This document shows positions 1 to 9,476 of a stretch of DNA of 64,000 nt, in pieces; the first letter of the stretch is position 1, and each line of letters opens with the position of its first letter. A program made the position numbers and the translations under genes. A model generated the notes under the pieces. That model was not told where the DNA came from, did no database searches, and saw only the letters and a list, made by a program, of their open reading frames with translations. Source of the DNA: Paenibacillus cellulosilyticus (lineage in GTDB: Bacteria > Bacillota > Bacilli > Paenibacillales > Paenibacillaceae); NCBI RefSeq assembly GCF_003182255.1, contig NZ_QGTQ01000010.1, positions 62,001 to 126,000 on the forward strand, written 5' to 3'.

Positions 1-769
1 CACATACAGGGCAATCTGCACGTTTAGATTGCGTCGTCTGGATATTCATCCATTGGCTTCGCCAGACATCGAACTGAATAAGTCCGCGATTCATCGCAGC
101 TTTGTTGCCTGTTAAGAGCTTCATCGCCTCAGCAGCCTGCAGTGAACCAATAATATCGATAATCGGTGAAATAACGCCAGCTGTTTCGCAAGTATCCACT
201 GTTCCTGCCGCAGGTGGTGCTGGGAATAAACAACGGAAGCATGGCGTTTCACCTGGTATAATAGAAGTGCACATACCGGATCCGCCGACAGCCCCGCCGT
301 AGATCCAGGGGATTTGATGCTTCACGCTTACCTCATTAATAAGATAGCGTGCAGTGAAGTTGTCGGTACCGTCTACAATAATATCCGCATCCGCCAGCAG
401 CTGCTCTGCATGATATGCGTTTAACTCGGTTGCGATTGGTTCGATGAATGGCGCAGCATTCGCTGCACGTAGGCGGATGGCTGCAGCCTCGGCCTTCGGC
501 ATCATGCGCCTCGCATCGTCCTCGGTAAAGAGTACCTGACGATGGAGGTTGCTGAATTCGACGATATCCCGGTCAATTAACCGGATTCGACCGATGCCGC
601 TGCGCACTAGATGCTGCGCTATGACCGAGCCCAGCGCTCCTACGCCAACAACGACAGCTGAGCGCTCGCCTAACGCTTGCTGGCCCGTTGTGCCTATAGG
701 GGCATAACGCATTTGGCGGGCGTAACGAGAAGCTGCTGGAGAGTCTGAAGTAGCCTCCTTATCCATCAT
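1..769 (-). CDS. moeB: MoeB/ThiF-like adenylyltransferase (C-terminus cut by window edge)
   Basis: Translating the minus strand gives an E1-like sulfur-carrier adenylyltransferase. Such enzymes adenylate the C-terminal Gly-Gly of MoaD or ThiS. Near residue 30 is the nucleotide-binding loop GVGALGSV. It is followed by LIDRDIVEFSNLHRQVLF, DADIIVDGTDNFTARYLINE and a cysteine pair (CFRC), and the last visible residues (DCPVC) look like the second zinc pair. The start ATG overlaps the stop of the upstream MoaD-MoaE gene as ATGA, so translation is probably coupled. The gene runs off the left edge. Linkage to moaD/E and moaA favours a molybdopterin role over thiamine. Confidence 0.88.
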   Translation of the reverse strand, partial: MMDKEATSDSPAASRYARQMRYAPIGTTGQQALGERSAVVVGVGALGSVIAQHLVRSGIGRIRLIDRDIVEFSNLHRQVLFTEDDARRMMPKAEAAAIRLRAANAAPFIEPIATELNAYHAEQLLADADIIVDGTDNFTARYLINEVSVKHQIPWIYGGAVGGSGMCTSIIPGETPCFRCLFPAPPAAGTVDTCETAGVISPIIDIIGSLQAAEAMKLLTGNKAAMNRGLIQFDVWRSQWMNIQTTQSKRADCPVC

Positions 770-1515
770 GCCTGCTCCGTTCCGGCCAGCGGGTTCCAAG
801 GTCCTGTTTGGTGACCTTTCCACTCGGAGCCATCATCCCATATTTCCTTCTTCCAAATGGGTACGATCTGTTTCAAACGTTCAATTGCATAGCGGCTAGC
901 TTCATAACACGCGTCACGGTGCGGAGCCGAAACGGCGATTACGACACTAATGTCCGCAATATCAACAATACCTGTCCGATGGGCGATAGCGCAGCCTGCG
1001 CCGTTCCAACGAGCGGCAATTTCTTCCCCAATTTGCTCCATCGTCCGGATGGCCATTGGTGCATAGGCTTCGTATTCCAGCTTGACAGTACGCTGCCCTT
1101 GGGTCCATTCCCGGGTTGTGCCGACGAATGCAATGGAAGCGCCATGGTTCGGTATAATGACACGTCTCGTGACTTCCTCGACGGAAATAGGCTGATCTGT
1201 TAGCCAGTAGAGCGGCGCGTCTGCCGATGCGGCCGACGAGTCTTGCTCAGCAGCGGATTCTTCTCCACCAGATACAGGCGGCAGCAGCGCGAGTTCGTCC
1301 GAATGCTCAATCACCGCATCATCCTGCGCATAGGCTTGGTTGCACGCAACGAAGCAGAGGTGGATCAAATCACGATGAGATGCATACTGTTCGCTCAGGA
1401 GTGCTTTTAACTCAGAAACGGAGAGCGTACGATTTGGAAGCAGCAATTCAATTGAAGAAGCGCCCAGCCGTTCATTTAAACCGGCAAATAAACGAATCGT
1501 CCATTTATGTTCCAT
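766..1515 (-). CDS. moaE: MoaD-MoaE fusion, molybdopterin synthase
   Basis: Residues 1 to about 85 form a MoaD-like ubiquitin fold ending in PPVSGGEE. After a short Ala/Ser/Asp linker, residues about 102-245 form MoaE (FVGTTREW, LEYEAYAPMA, HRTGIVDIADISVVIAVSAPHR, PIWKKEIWDDGSEW). MoaD delivers sulfur through a C-terminal Gly-Gly thiocarboxylate, and MoaE uses two of them to make the dithiolene of molybdopterin from cPMP. Here the Gly-Gly is internal, so a cut after it would be needed for classical chemistry. The gene is followed at once by the MoeB-like gene, its expected partner. The usual MoaD and MoaE are separate proteins of about 80 and 150 residues. Confidence 0.9.
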   Translation of the reverse strand: MEHKWTIRLFAGLNERLGASSIELLLPNRTLSVSELKALLSEQYASHRDLIHLCFVACNQAYAQDDAVIEHSDELALLPPVSGGEESAAEQDSSAASADAPLYWLTDQPISVEEVTRRVIIPNHGASIAFVGTTREWTQGQRTVKLEYEAYAPMAIRTMEQIGEEIAARWNGAGCAIAHRTGIVDIADISVVIAVSAPHRDACYEASRYAIERLKQIVPIWKKEIWDDGSEWKGHQTGPWNPLAGTEQA

Positions 1516-1636
1516 GTTAGAAAACCTCTCATAGCGATGGTATAAAGATGGTTAAAGTATATCATAATCGGCATAGAGATGTTATGCTAATAGGTAGTGA
1601 AATGTTTGTGAAATGCGGGCTAAGGTGGTGGCTGTG

Positions 1637-2638
1637 ATGGGTCCACTAATGGATCGATTTGGGCGGGAGCACAATTATTTGCGAATATCCGTAACCGACC
1701 GGTGCAATTTGCGCTGCGTCTACTGTATGCCTGAAGAGGGAGTCGAATTTACCGATACTTCCAACCTGCTGTCGTTCGAACAGATTACAGAGGTCGTTCA
1801 ATCAGCGGCACGCTTCGGTGTGACAAAGCTGCGAATAACAGGCGGCGAGCCGCTTGTCCGCAAAAACCTCGATCAGCTGATCCGAATGCTGGCTTCGATA
1901 CCCGGCATATCTGATATATCGATGACGACCAATGGCATTCTACTTGCTCCGCAAGCCGAGGCGCTGCGAGATGCAGGTCTGAATCGTGTCAATATAAGTC
2001 TGGATACGCTTAGCTCGGCCAGGTTCAAGTTTATCGCTCGGCGTGGAGAACTAAGGCGCGTGCTGGAAGGGATCGAAGCAGCGGGCAGAGTCGGATTCGA
2101 TCCGATTAAGCTCAATTGTGTACTGCTGCGCGGAGTGAACGAAGATGAGATTGGCGATTTCTTGCAGATGGCTTACGAGCAGCCGCTGCATGTTCGCTTT
2201 ATCGAATATATGCCAATCGGTCATGCCGACGACAATTGGCGCAAACAATATTTGCCGCTGACACGTGTGCTTGAGATTGCTGACGAACGTGGAATGAGCT
2301 ACCGCTCAAGAGATGATGTATCGGGCAGCGGACCTTCTGACAATTATGAGATTATCGGTGGTCGTGGTTCATTCGGCTTGATCCATCCGATCAGCGATGA
2401 GTTCTGCAAACGTTGCAATCGGCTAAGACTAACAGCCGATGGTTATTTGAAGCCGTGCCTCTATTGGATGGAGGAGTTGAATGTGCGGCAGGCGCTTGGC
2501 AGTGAAGACGCGATGGAGGCATTGCTGCGCAAGGCGCTCGATTTGAAGCCGGAAAGCCATGAGATGGCTGCTACGCTGGCTGGGGGAACGCTATCCCACG
2601 TTCCGACCGAACGACGAATGTCACAAATCGGCGGTTAA
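1637..2638 (+). CDS. moaA: GTP 3',8-cyclase MoaA
   Basis: This radical SAM enzyme makes the first molybdopterin intermediate from GTP. The N-terminal cluster motif CNLRCVYC and the SAM-binding TGGEPLVR are clear. The C-terminal second cluster is FCKRCNRLRLTADGYLKPC, and the protein ends in Gly-Gly as MoaA requires. The ATG at 1637 is preferred because AAGGTGG lies 8 bases upstream; a longer in-frame start exists at 1613 without a good site. Its start lies about 120 bases from that of the moaD-moaE operon on the other strand, so the two transcription units are divergent. Confidence 0.95.
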   Translation: MGPLMDRFGREHNYLRISVTDRCNLRCVYCMPEEGVEFTDTSNLLSFEQITEVVQSAARFGVTKLRITGGEPLVRKNLDQLIRMLASIPGISDISMTTNGILLAPQAEALRDAGLNRVNISLDTLSSARFKFIARRGELRRVLEGIEAAGRVGFDPIKLNCVLLRGVNEDEIGDFLQMAYEQPLHVRFIEYMPIGHADDNWRKQYLPLTRVLEIADERGMSYRSRDDVSGSGPSDNYEIIGGRGSFGLIHPISDEFCKRCNRLRLTADGYLKPCLYWMEELNVRQALGSEDAMEALLRKALDLKPESHEMAATLAGGTLSHVPTERRMSQIGG

Positions 2639-2689
2639 ATGAACAAATTCATATGCTGATCCTATTTTATCTCGAAAGGAGACCCTGAC

Positions 2690-3199
2690 ATGATGGTGCC
2701 GAAAGCGTACAATAATGTAGGGAAGGAAGCGGGCATCGAGATTGAACACGAGCAGTTTGGTGTAGAGCAATGGACAGCGGCAGTCATGTCGGAGCTGGCG
2801 GGGGATGTATTCGCGATCGAGACGCGTGTACCGGGCGCCTCCGGGCTTGCCTTTGACTGGCAGAAGTGGTTCGAGGAGTGGTTGTTTCTGCTCTCGTATA
2901 CGACGCAGTGCAAGCTGTCGCCGCCTACACATTTGAAGCTGTATGCTGCGGATTCGTTCGAAGCGATAATTCCGTGGGAGCAGCTGCGAGATGCTGCTGT
3001 GCTGTTCGCTGAGGAGGATGGCAGTCCGCTGACACAAGCTGGACCGATCCGTTTCTATGTACCGAATGGCACGAGCAAGTGCTTGAATGTGAAAAATGTG
3101 GTGCGGGTCGTCATCAGTACAGAGGAGCTGCCTAGTGATGAAGCCGCTTATGGCTTTAAGCAGCAATGGTCGGCTGATGAGCTGAAGATGAAGAAATGA
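2690..3199 (+). CDS. Short SUOX-fold (molybdopterin oxidoreductase-like) protein
   Basis: The 169-residue product resembles the second half of a sulfite-oxidase-fold molybdopterin domain: a stretch like the substrate/cofactor pocket (HLKLYAADSFEAIIPW), then LFAEEDGSPLTQAGPIRFYVPNG and a VKNVVRV strand. The first half, which normally carries the molybdenum-ligand cysteine in a QCxGN context, is not recognisable; the one early cysteine (TTQCKL) is not in that context. It follows moaA by 50 bases, which supports a molybdenum-related role. A cofactor-free relative of the fold is equally possible. The AAGGAG before ATG 2690 supports the start. Confidence 0.6.
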   Translation: MMVPKAYNNVGKEAGIEIEHEQFGVEQWTAAVMSELAGDVFAIETRVPGASGLAFDWQKWFEEWLFLLSYTTQCKLSPPTHLKLYAADSFEAIIPWEQLRDAAVLFAEEDGSPLTQAGPIRFYVPNGTSKCLNVKNVVRVVISTEELPSDEAAYGFKQQWSADELKMKK

Positions 3200-3239
3200 C
3201 TGGGCAGCTAATGTGCCCGCTTGGCAAGGAGGTAATCGC

Positions 3240-4697
3240 ATGAACGAGACGCATGATTGGACAATAGAAGCGGTTCTGATGCATAGCAACGATATTCATA
3301 GCCGTCTTGAGCATGCGGCCAAGATTGCAACCGTAATTGCAGAGGAACGGCGGACGTATGGAAGCGACCGGGTGCTGGCCGTTGATATCGGAGATCACAT
3401 GGACCGGATGCGGGTGGAGACGGAAGGCAGCGACGGGCTTGTCAATATCGAGCTGCTTCACATCGCAGACTGCGAAGCGGCAACGCTTGGCAACAATGAG
3501 GGGCTGACGCTGGAGCCGCGTATGCTGGAGGATGCCTATCGCGATCGTGCGAGATTTCCTGTGCTCGTAGCGAACATGTTCCGCAGCTCGGATCATGAAC
3601 GGCCGGAATGGCTGGCGCCTTCGACCGTCATTAACAAAGGAAAATTGAGAATCGGTCTGATCGGTGTTACGGCGAAATTCTCGGAATTCTACACGCTGCT
3701 CGGATGGGAAGTGACCGATCCAATCGAAGCGATTCGAATCGAAGCAGCCCAACTAAGATCGCATGTCGATGTGCTCGTTGTGCTGTCTCATCTGGGCCTG
3801 CCATTCGACCGTAGAATTGCCGAGCAGCTTGAAGGGATCGACCTCATTCTCGGCGGACATACGCATCATTTGCTTGAGGAACCGCTTGTGATCGGCTCGA
3901 CAACGATCTGTGCGGCTGGCAAATATGGAGAATGGGTTGGCCGGGTTGAGATCGGATGGGATTCTGCTGCTTCGAAGCCATTGTTCCGTGCATCCTGTGT
4001 GCCAGTCGCCGCCTATGACGAGCATCCAGATGCAGTGGATACGATCGCGCGGTATCGGGAGCATGCGGCCGAGCGGCTGGGGCGTGTAATGGCTCGTCTC
4101 GACGCGCCGTTGGCTTCGCGCGAAGATCAAGAGTCTCCGCTTACGAATTTGCTTGCGGCAGGTATCCGCCGATGGACGAAGGCAGATATCGGCATTGCGA
4201 ACAATGGCCAGCTGCTTGCGGGACTGCCTATTGGAGACGTGACAGCAGGGGATCTGCATGCGATTTGCCCATCCCCGATCAATCCGTGCCGCATGAGGCT
4301 GCTAGGCAGACATATTCGAGAAGCGCTGCAGCAGTCGCTGCGAGATGACTATATTACGATGCCGATCCGAGGGTTCGGATTTCGGGGAAGTGTGCTTGGC
4401 AAGCTTGCTGTAGACGGTATGACGATTGAAGCGGAATATGATCGTCACGGACAGCTTCAACTGTCCGCGGTTTACGTTGACGGTGATCCGCTGGTCGACG
4501 ACCGTGAGTATTCGGTTGGCACACTGGACATGTTTACGTTTGGCGTCGGCTATTTATCCCTGAAGCAGGGAACGGATATTGAATATTTCCTGCCAGAGTT
4601 TATTCGAGACATTCTGGCGGTAGAGCTGCAGGATACAGCATCCATTCAGAACGCATCTTTAGCACGATTTGTCATTCGGGGAAGAGCAGCAACATAA
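3240..4697 (+). CDS. 5'-nucleotidase / metallophosphoesterase, YunD-like
   Basis: This is a two-domain 5'-nucleotidase of about 485 residues. The N-terminal metallophosphatase has HSNDIHSR, VDIGDHMDR, GNNEG (usually GNHE), LSHLG and ILGGHTHH, which supply the di-metal ligands. The C-terminal half is the nucleotide-recognition domain (IGIANNGQLLAG). There is no signal peptide, so a cytoplasmic enzyme is expected, as for Bacillus YunD. AAGGAGG sits 7 bases before the ATG at 3240, so the longer in-frame start at 3213 is unlikely. The substrate cannot be read from sequence. Confidence 0.85.
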   Translation: MNETHDWTIEAVLMHSNDIHSRLEHAAKIATVIAEERRTYGSDRVLAVDIGDHMDRMRVETEGSDGLVNIELLHIADCEAATLGNNEGLTLEPRMLEDAYRDRARFPVLVANMFRSSDHERPEWLAPSTVINKGKLRIGLIGVTAKFSEFYTLLGWEVTDPIEAIRIEAAQLRSHVDVLVVLSHLGLPFDRRIAEQLEGIDLILGGHTHHLLEEPLVIGSTTICAAGKYGEWVGRVEIGWDSAASKPLFRASCVPVAAYDEHPDAVDTIARYREHAAERLGRVMARLDAPLASREDQESPLTNLLAAGIRRWTKADIGIANNGQLLAGLPIGDVTAGDLHAICPSPINPCRMRLLGRHIREALQQSLRDDYITMPIRGFGFRGSVLGKLAVDGMTIEAEYDRHGQLQLSAVYVDGDPLVDDREYSVGTLDMFTFGVGYLSLKQGTDIEYFLPEFIRDILAVELQDTASIQNASLARFVIRGRAAT

Positions 4698-4821
4698 ACA
4701 GCGAAGAAAAAGTCGATTTTTGATGAAAAAGTTTGTGATTGTGATTCACAACGGCGTGCTCCCAACCGATAAACACGATAGAATATTCGAATTAACACCA
4801 GTTGCGGGGCGGGATTAGGAA

Positions 4822-5922
4822 ATGCGTTTAATGCCCATATCGACGGCTCGACCAGGAATGCGGTTAGCCAAAAAAATATTTTCCGAGGAAGGGCTTGTTC
4901 TCCTTGCTGAAAATGTAGAGTTAGACGCTCGCATGATCAGAAGGTTAACGGATTGCGGAATCTCGTACATCTATATTAAAGACCCTCGCCTTGAGGATAC
5001 AGTCATACCTGATATCGTAAGTGAAGATACGATGCGTAATGCGCTGAAGGAGATCCGACAATCTTTCCGCCAAATGATGGATCGCCCGAACGGAAGGCGC
5101 GGCGTAACGTATCCGTATATTTCGAAATCGTATTACAATATGATGAACATGGTCATCGACGATTTGACCGCACATGAAGATGCGATGATCATGTTAATGA
5201 ACTTGAATTCGGTCGACCATTATTTGTATCAGCATTCGCTCAATGTATGTGTGTACACGACGCTGCTTGGCATTGCAGAAGGGTACAGCCGCGACGAATT
5301 AAGGGTGCTCGGGATGGGGGCTGCCCTGCATGATATCGGTAAATCAAAAATTCCAGCAGATGTATTGAAGAAGCCAGGGAAGCTGAGCAACGATGAATAT
5401 GAGCTGATGAAGCTGCATGCAGAGATCGGTTATCGGATGCTGAAGGATGAGCCGAACATGCCGCTGCTCGTTGCCCATTGCGCTTTCCAGCATCATGAGC
5501 GTCTCGATGGAAGCGGGTATCCGAGAGGAATAAGCGGGAATGAGATTCACGATTATGCCAAGTGGATCGGCCTTGTCGATTCGTATGATGCGATGACGAC
5601 CAAACGCATCTACCGAGCGGCGATGCTGCCGCATCAAGCGATCGAGCTCATGTATGCCGGCAGCGGAACGTTGTACGAGCAGCGTATGGTGCAGCAGTTC
5701 CGTGATAAGGTTGCGATATACCCGATTGGTCTAACGGTACAGATGAATAGTGGCGAGTCAGGCGTCGTTGTTGATATCAATTCCGCATGCCCGCACCGCC
5801 CGATCATCCGCGTGCTGGAGGAAGGCGGCTCAGTCGTGCCTTCTCCATACGAGGTAGACCTGTCCAAGCAGCTGTCCACCATGATTGTTGGCGTTAATAA
5901 TGAGATTATAGAAGCGGTGTAG
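4822..5922 (+). CDS. HD-GYP domain cyclic-di-GMP phosphodiesterase
   Basis: The N-terminal 100 residues match the DUF3391-like region that often precedes HD-GYP domains. The catalytic part follows: LHDIGKSKIP (HD pair), KLHAEIGYRML, and HHERLDGSGYPRG with the GYP signature, then DSYDAMTT. HD-GYP proteins hydrolyse c-di-GMP at a di- or tri-iron centre. The N-terminus has no obvious membrane segment. The gene stands alone: 124 bases upstream lack a gene and a strong terminator follows. Its ribosome binding site is weak. Confidence 0.9.
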   Translation: MRLMPISTARPGMRLAKKIFSEEGLVLLAENVELDARMIRRLTDCGISYIYIKDPRLEDTVIPDIVSEDTMRNALKEIRQSFRQMMDRPNGRRGVTYPYISKSYYNMMNMVIDDLTAHEDAMIMLMNLNSVDHYLYQHSLNVCVYTTLLGIAEGYSRDELRVLGMGAALHDIGKSKIPADVLKKPGKLSNDEYELMKLHAEIGYRMLKDEPNMPLLVAHCAFQHHERLDGSGYPRGISGNEIHDYAKWIGLVDSYDAMTTKRIYRAAMLPHQAIELMYAGSGTLYEQRMVQQFRDKVAIYPIGLTVQMNSGESGVVVDINSACPHRPIIRVLEEGGSVVPSPYEVDLSKQLSTMIVGVNNEIIEAV

Positions 5923-5948
5923 GTCCACTCATCGATGCAAGGCTACGA

Positions 5949-5985
5949 ACAAATCCCGCCGTTGTCGGCGGGATTTGTTGCTGTT
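5949..5985 (+). terminator. Rho-independent terminator after HD-GYP gene
   Basis: A perfect 13-base stem (ACAAATCCCGCCG with its complement) closes a 4-base loop and is followed by TTGCTGTTT, which is only moderately T-rich. It lies 27 bases after the stop codon. Confidence 0.85.
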
Positions 5986-6163
5986 TCTGGACCCGCTAAC
6001 ACGGCATGGAGCAGATAGTAAAGGCTTCGGTAGAACAATCCGCTAAGCATGGGAGTCGTCTAATGTTGCTTCGATACAGGTATTCTCATTTGCGTCTACA
6101 GGCTTCGAATATTACAATGAAAGATAATGCATTAATTCATATCGGTGAAAATAGGTGTTGAGA

Positions 6164-7303
6164 ATGAATCATATACTAGCTTTAAACAACATGCACAGCA
6201 GACAGGAGTTGTCTCCTGCGTACGATCCATGGGACCCGATTCGGTCGCTCCAGCAGCATGGACGCCATATGCTGACGAGTGTTGAGATGACGGTTTCCAA
6301 CCTATGTAATATGCGCTGCGAACATTGTGCGGTTGGCGATACGCTTGTCATGGCAGAGCCGGCGAAGATGCCGCTTGACCTGATGCTACGCAGACTGGAT
6401 GAAGTCGAGCATCTGGAGACGATCAGTATTACTGGCGGCGAGCCATCGTTCTCGGCTGCGACCGTCCGTGATTATATGGTGCCGCTGCTGCGCTATGCAA
6501 GAAGCCGTGGCATTCGCTCGCAGATCAATTCCAACGTGACGCTTGACTACAAGCGTTACGAGCAGCTGGCTCCTTATCTGGACGTCATGCACATTTCGTT
6601 TAACTATACGTCGGCTGATGATTTCCATCAGGTCGGCTTTGCAAGATCGAACCATGCGGTATCTAGAGATACGGCAGCTCGTATGTACGAGCGGATGATT
6701 GATAATGCAAGACGATTGAGCGAAGCAGGCGTGCTTGTATCCGCTGAATCCATGATTAACTTCCGCACGCATCAAAAAATCGACGAGATTCATCAGCTCA
6801 TTATCGAGATGGGCTGCAAGCGGCATGAGGTACACCCGATGTACCCGAGCTCCTTCGCGAAAAACCTGCCAATGCTTTCGCGTGAGGAGATGCTTGCGGC
6901 GATCGAGAAGCTGCTGAATACACGCGATAAGTCGGTATGGATGCTGTTCGGCACACTGCCGTTCTTCCGCTGCAGCACGAGTCCAGAGGAGCGTCAACTG
7001 CTTGCACGGCTCGCATCTGAACCGAACGTGACCGTACGCAACGATCCGGATGGCCGTAATCGGTTGAACGTAAACTTATTTACTGGCGACGTATTCGTAA
7101 CGGACTTCTCCGATGTGCCGGCTTTCGGGAATATTACAGATGACCGATTAGATGATGTGTTTAGCCGTTGGCTGGATGGAGCTCTTGCGAAATCGATCGA
7201 TTGCCACTGTCCGGCCGCAGGCTGCTGCGGACCGAACTTGCTTGTGAAGGATATGTACTACCGCGAGGACGATTTCCTCCAGCGTTCAGCCATAATGGAT
7301 TAA
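6164..7303 (+). CDS. yfkAB: Radical SAM protein YfkAB-like (CxCxxxxC family)
   Basis: The radical SAM cluster motif is CNMRCEHC near residue 46, followed by SITGGEPSFS. The C-terminus carries the family signature CHCPAAGC, the CxCxxxxC motif of Bacillus YfkAB, which probably binds a further cluster. The full length (about 380 residues) matches the fused YfkA-YfkB form. The first good start is the ATG at about 6164, since the upstream GTG and TTG codons overlap the AGGTG site. The reaction is not known. Preceding DNA from 5986 holds no gene. Confidence 0.85.
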   Translation: MNHILALNNMHSRQELSPAYDPWDPIRSLQQHGRHMLTSVEMTVSNLCNMRCEHCAVGDTLVMAEPAKMPLDLMLRRLDEVEHLETISITGGEPSFSAATVRDYMVPLLRYARSRGIRSQINSNVTLDYKRYEQLAPYLDVMHISFNYTSADDFHQVGFARSNHAVSRDTAARMYERMIDNARRLSEAGVLVSAESMINFRTHQKIDEIHQLIIEMGCKRHEVHPMYPSSFAKNLPMLSREEMLAAIEKLLNTRDKSVWMLFGTLPFFRCSTSPEERQLLARLASEPNVTVRNDPDGRNRLNVNLFTGDVFVTDFSDVPAFGNITDDRLDDVFSRWLDGALAKSIDCHCPAAGCCGPNLLVKDMYYREDDFLQRSAIMD

Positions 7304-7355
7304 ATGTTAGCGCCAGTCTCGGGTGAGACCATGGCGGTAAAGGAGAAGTGCCGGT

Positions 7356-8711
7356 TTGAACCATACGGAATTTATGCCTGGATCGATCATTACGAATGTC
7401 GTGATTGTACTGGTGCTCGTACTGTTGAACGCTTTTTTCGTTGCTGCTGAATTTGCGCTTGTGAAGGTGCGTCAGTCTCGGCTGACGCAGCTTGCTAACG
7501 AAGGCAATGTACGTGCGCGTTATGCGATAAAGGTTAACCGGAAGCTGGATGCATACTTGTCTGCCACGCAGCTCGGTATAACGCTAGCTTCGCTCGGACT
7601 CGGTTGGGTTGGTGAGCCAGCCATATCAGAGTTAATCGTTGAGCCTCTTTTCTACAAGCTGGGCGTAACGGATGAGACGATCATCTCAACGTTATCTGTA
7701 GCGATTGGCTTCGTCGTGATTACCTTCCTGCACATTGTGCTCGGCGAACTTGCGCCTAAGTCGCTTGCAATTCAGAAATCGGAAAGCGTGTCATTATGGT
7801 TGTCTTGGCCGCTGATGATGTTCCATAAAATATTCCTGCCAGCCATCTGGCTGCTCAATGGTGCAGCGAACCGACTGCTTAGACTGGTAGGCGTTCAACC
7901 TGCGAGCGAAGGGGAAGGCGTACATACAGAGGAAGAGATTCGCATTCTGATGGATCAGAGTGCACAGAGTGGTGTGATCGATAAAGATGAGATGACGCTG
8001 TTCGATAATATCTTTGAATTTTCCGACCGTCTTGCGCGTGAGATTATGCTTCCTCGTACCGATATGGACTGTGTCTTCACGGATCAATCCTATGACGAAG
8101 TGATCAAATTGGTCTATAAAACGAAGCACACCCGCTATCCTGTTGGGATCGAGGATAAGGATCAAATTATCGGCTTCGTACATATTACCGATCTGCTTAC
8201 CGCAGACAAAGGCAAGGGATATGATATTCGCCGTTTCATCCGGCCGATCTTAAGCGTACCGGAGTCGATGGAAATTAGCGACGTGCTGAAGCTGATGCAG
8301 CGCAAGCACTCGCAGCTGGCAATTGTCGTTGACGAATATGGCGGTACGGCGGGCATGCTGACAACGGAGCTTATTCTTGAAGAAATCGTCGGTGAAATTC
8401 ACGATGAATTCGATACGGAGCAGCCAAGCGTCATTGTGAAGGGCGATGTCACATCTGTTGAAGGACGGATGCTGATTGAAGATGTGAACGACATGTTTAA
8501 CCTGGACATTATGGACGAAGATGTCGATTCAATTGGCGGTTGGCTGTTCACGAAGCTGGAAGGCGCGCCAGTAGTTGGCAAGCGGGTTGATTACGACGGA
8601 TACTGGTTTGAGGTAGCTGAGTGTGAGCCGCTGCGTGTTCTCCGTGTATCGATATACAGGAAAAGTGAAGACGAGGACGAGACGGAAACGATTGAATTGA
8701 CGAAAGAATAA
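7356..8711 (+). CDS. CNNM/CorC (HlyC-like) membrane protein with CBS pair
   Basis: The product has an N-terminal DUF21/CNNM membrane domain of four hydrophobic segments ([20 protein letters not shown] onward). A cytosolic CBS pair ([11 protein letters not shown] to [13 protein letters not shown]) follows, then a CorC_HlyC domain that ends in basic and acidic residues. Related proteins export or sense Mg or Co ions; the old name haemolysin is misleading. The start is TTG at 7356, preceded by AAAGGAG at 10 bases. The 451-residue length is normal for the family, and a hairpin terminator follows. Confidence 0.88.
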   Translation: MNHTEFMPGSIITNVVIVLVLVLLNAFFVAAEFALVKVRQSRLTQLANEGNVRARYAIKVNRKLDAYLSATQLGITLASLGLGWVGEPAISELIVEPLFYKLGVTDETIISTLSVAIGFVVITFLHIVLGELAPKSLAIQKSESVSLWLSWPLMMFHKIFLPAIWLLNGAANRLLRLVGVQPASEGEGVHTEEEIRILMDQSAQSGVIDKDEMTLFDNIFEFSDRLAREIMLPRTDMDCVFTDQSYDEVIKLVYKTKHTRYPVGIEDKDQIIGFVHITDLLTADKGKGYDIRRFIRPILSVPESMEISDVLKLMQRKHSQLAIVVDEYGGTAGMLTTELILEEIVGEIHDEFDTEQPSVIVKGDVTSVEGRMLIEDVNDMFNLDIMDEDVDSIGGWLFTKLEGAPVVGKRVDYDGYWFEVAECEPLRVLRVSIYRKSEDEDETETIELTKE

Positions 8712-8732
8712 AGTGGCATCTCGTATGAGAAG

Positions 8733-8766
8733 CAGTGTGGGAGCGATTCCCGCACTGTTTTTTTTA
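8733..8766 (+). terminator. Terminator after CNNM gene
   Basis: A 10-base stem (CAGTGTGGGA against TCCCGCACTG, one G-T pair) with a 5-base loop is followed by eight T residues. Confidence 0.85.
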
Positions 8767-8876
8767 TGTCCTGATCGCGCGCTATTGCAATCAATATGAC
8801 ATTGGACGGCCCAGTCATTACATACGATGAACAAGAGCAGCTGTGGTCTAAAGGCTATAAGGAGGAGGTCGTAAGC

Positions 8877-9173
8877 TTGAATGCTAATGTGAACCCCAAT
8901 GCCGTGAATGCAGCGAACGTGAATGCGAACACAGCCGCTGCATATGCGACTAACGTTGCGCAGGCGGGCTATCGGGAGTGGAGACCGTTTCGAGGGCCGT
9001 TTGATCCTTGCCCGCCTATTCTTGTCAAAACGTATGTTGTGCCGCCCAATCAATACATTACGTTTCAACCGATGAACCTACCCCAATTCTCACTTCAGGA
9101 GGCATTAAGGAAAGGTACGCTGTGGCCGGCCTTGTATAGTCCGTACGAATCGAAGTGCGGGAAAGGAAGGTGA
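8877..9173 (+). CDS. cotJA: Spore coat protein CotJA
   Basis: The C-terminal 65 residues carry the CotJA pattern: GPFDPCPPILVKTY, VPPNQYITFQP, QFSLQEALRKGTLWPALYSPYES. CotJA is a small inner-coat component in the cotJABC operon, made under sigma-E in the mother cell in Bacillus. The N-terminus is an unusual Asn/Val/Ala-rich stretch (NANVNPNAVNAANVNAN). I place the start at TTG 8877 because AAGGAGGAGGT lies 7 bases upstream; an ATG-led frame from 8796 is open but has no site. A CATACGAT box at 8821 resembles a sigma-E -10 element, though no matching -35 is clear. Confidence 0.85.
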   Translation: MNANVNPNAVNAANVNANTAAAYATNVAQAGYREWRPFRGPFDPCPPILVKTYVVPPNQYITFQPMNLPQFSLQEALRKGTLWPALYSPYESKCGKGR

Positions 9174-9180
9174 TCCCTAC

Positions 9181-9447
9181 ATGAGCGAGAAGCAGCTGGA
9201 TGCACAGTATTATGCGAAGCTGGAAGGGCTTCAGCAGCTTGATTTTGCACTGGTTGAGCTGACGCTCTACCTGGATACACATCCGAACGATTTGCATGCG
9301 CTTCAGCAATTCAATCAGCTTGCCCAGCAGCGGCAGCAGGTTGCTTATCAATTCGAGATGCAGTACGGTCCGTTGCTGCAATTCGGGCACAGCTACTCCC
9401 GGTTTCCTTGGCAGTGGATAGAATCGCCTTGGCCGTGGCAGGTTTAG
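9181..9447 (+). CDS. cotJB: Spore coat protein CotJB
   Basis: This 88-residue protein matches CotJB: YYAKLEGLQQLDFALVELTLYLDTHPND, then a Gln-rich helix, then a Trp-rich tail (FPWQWIESPWPWQV). CotJB acts with CotJA and CotJC in the spore coat. It lies 7 bases after cotJA and 29 bases before cotJC, so the three form one operon. The start ATG has GGAAGGTG upstream. Confidence 0.9.
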   Translation: MSEKQLDAQYYAKLEGLQQLDFALVELTLYLDTHPNDLHALQQFNQLAQQRQQVAYQFEMQYGPLLQFGHSYSRFPWQWIESPWPWQV

Positions 9448-9476
9448 GATTCGAGTGAAGGGGGGCTTGGTACACG

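Noticed and set aside
808-1203. Plus-strand ORF of 131 residues opposite the MoaD-MoaE gene
   Set aside because: Shadow of a clear MoaE domain on the other strand.
8796-8876. N-terminal extension of CotJA from ATG 8796
   Set aside because: It lies upstream of a very strong AAGGAGGAGGT site and a possible sigma-E -10 box, so it is probably untranslated.
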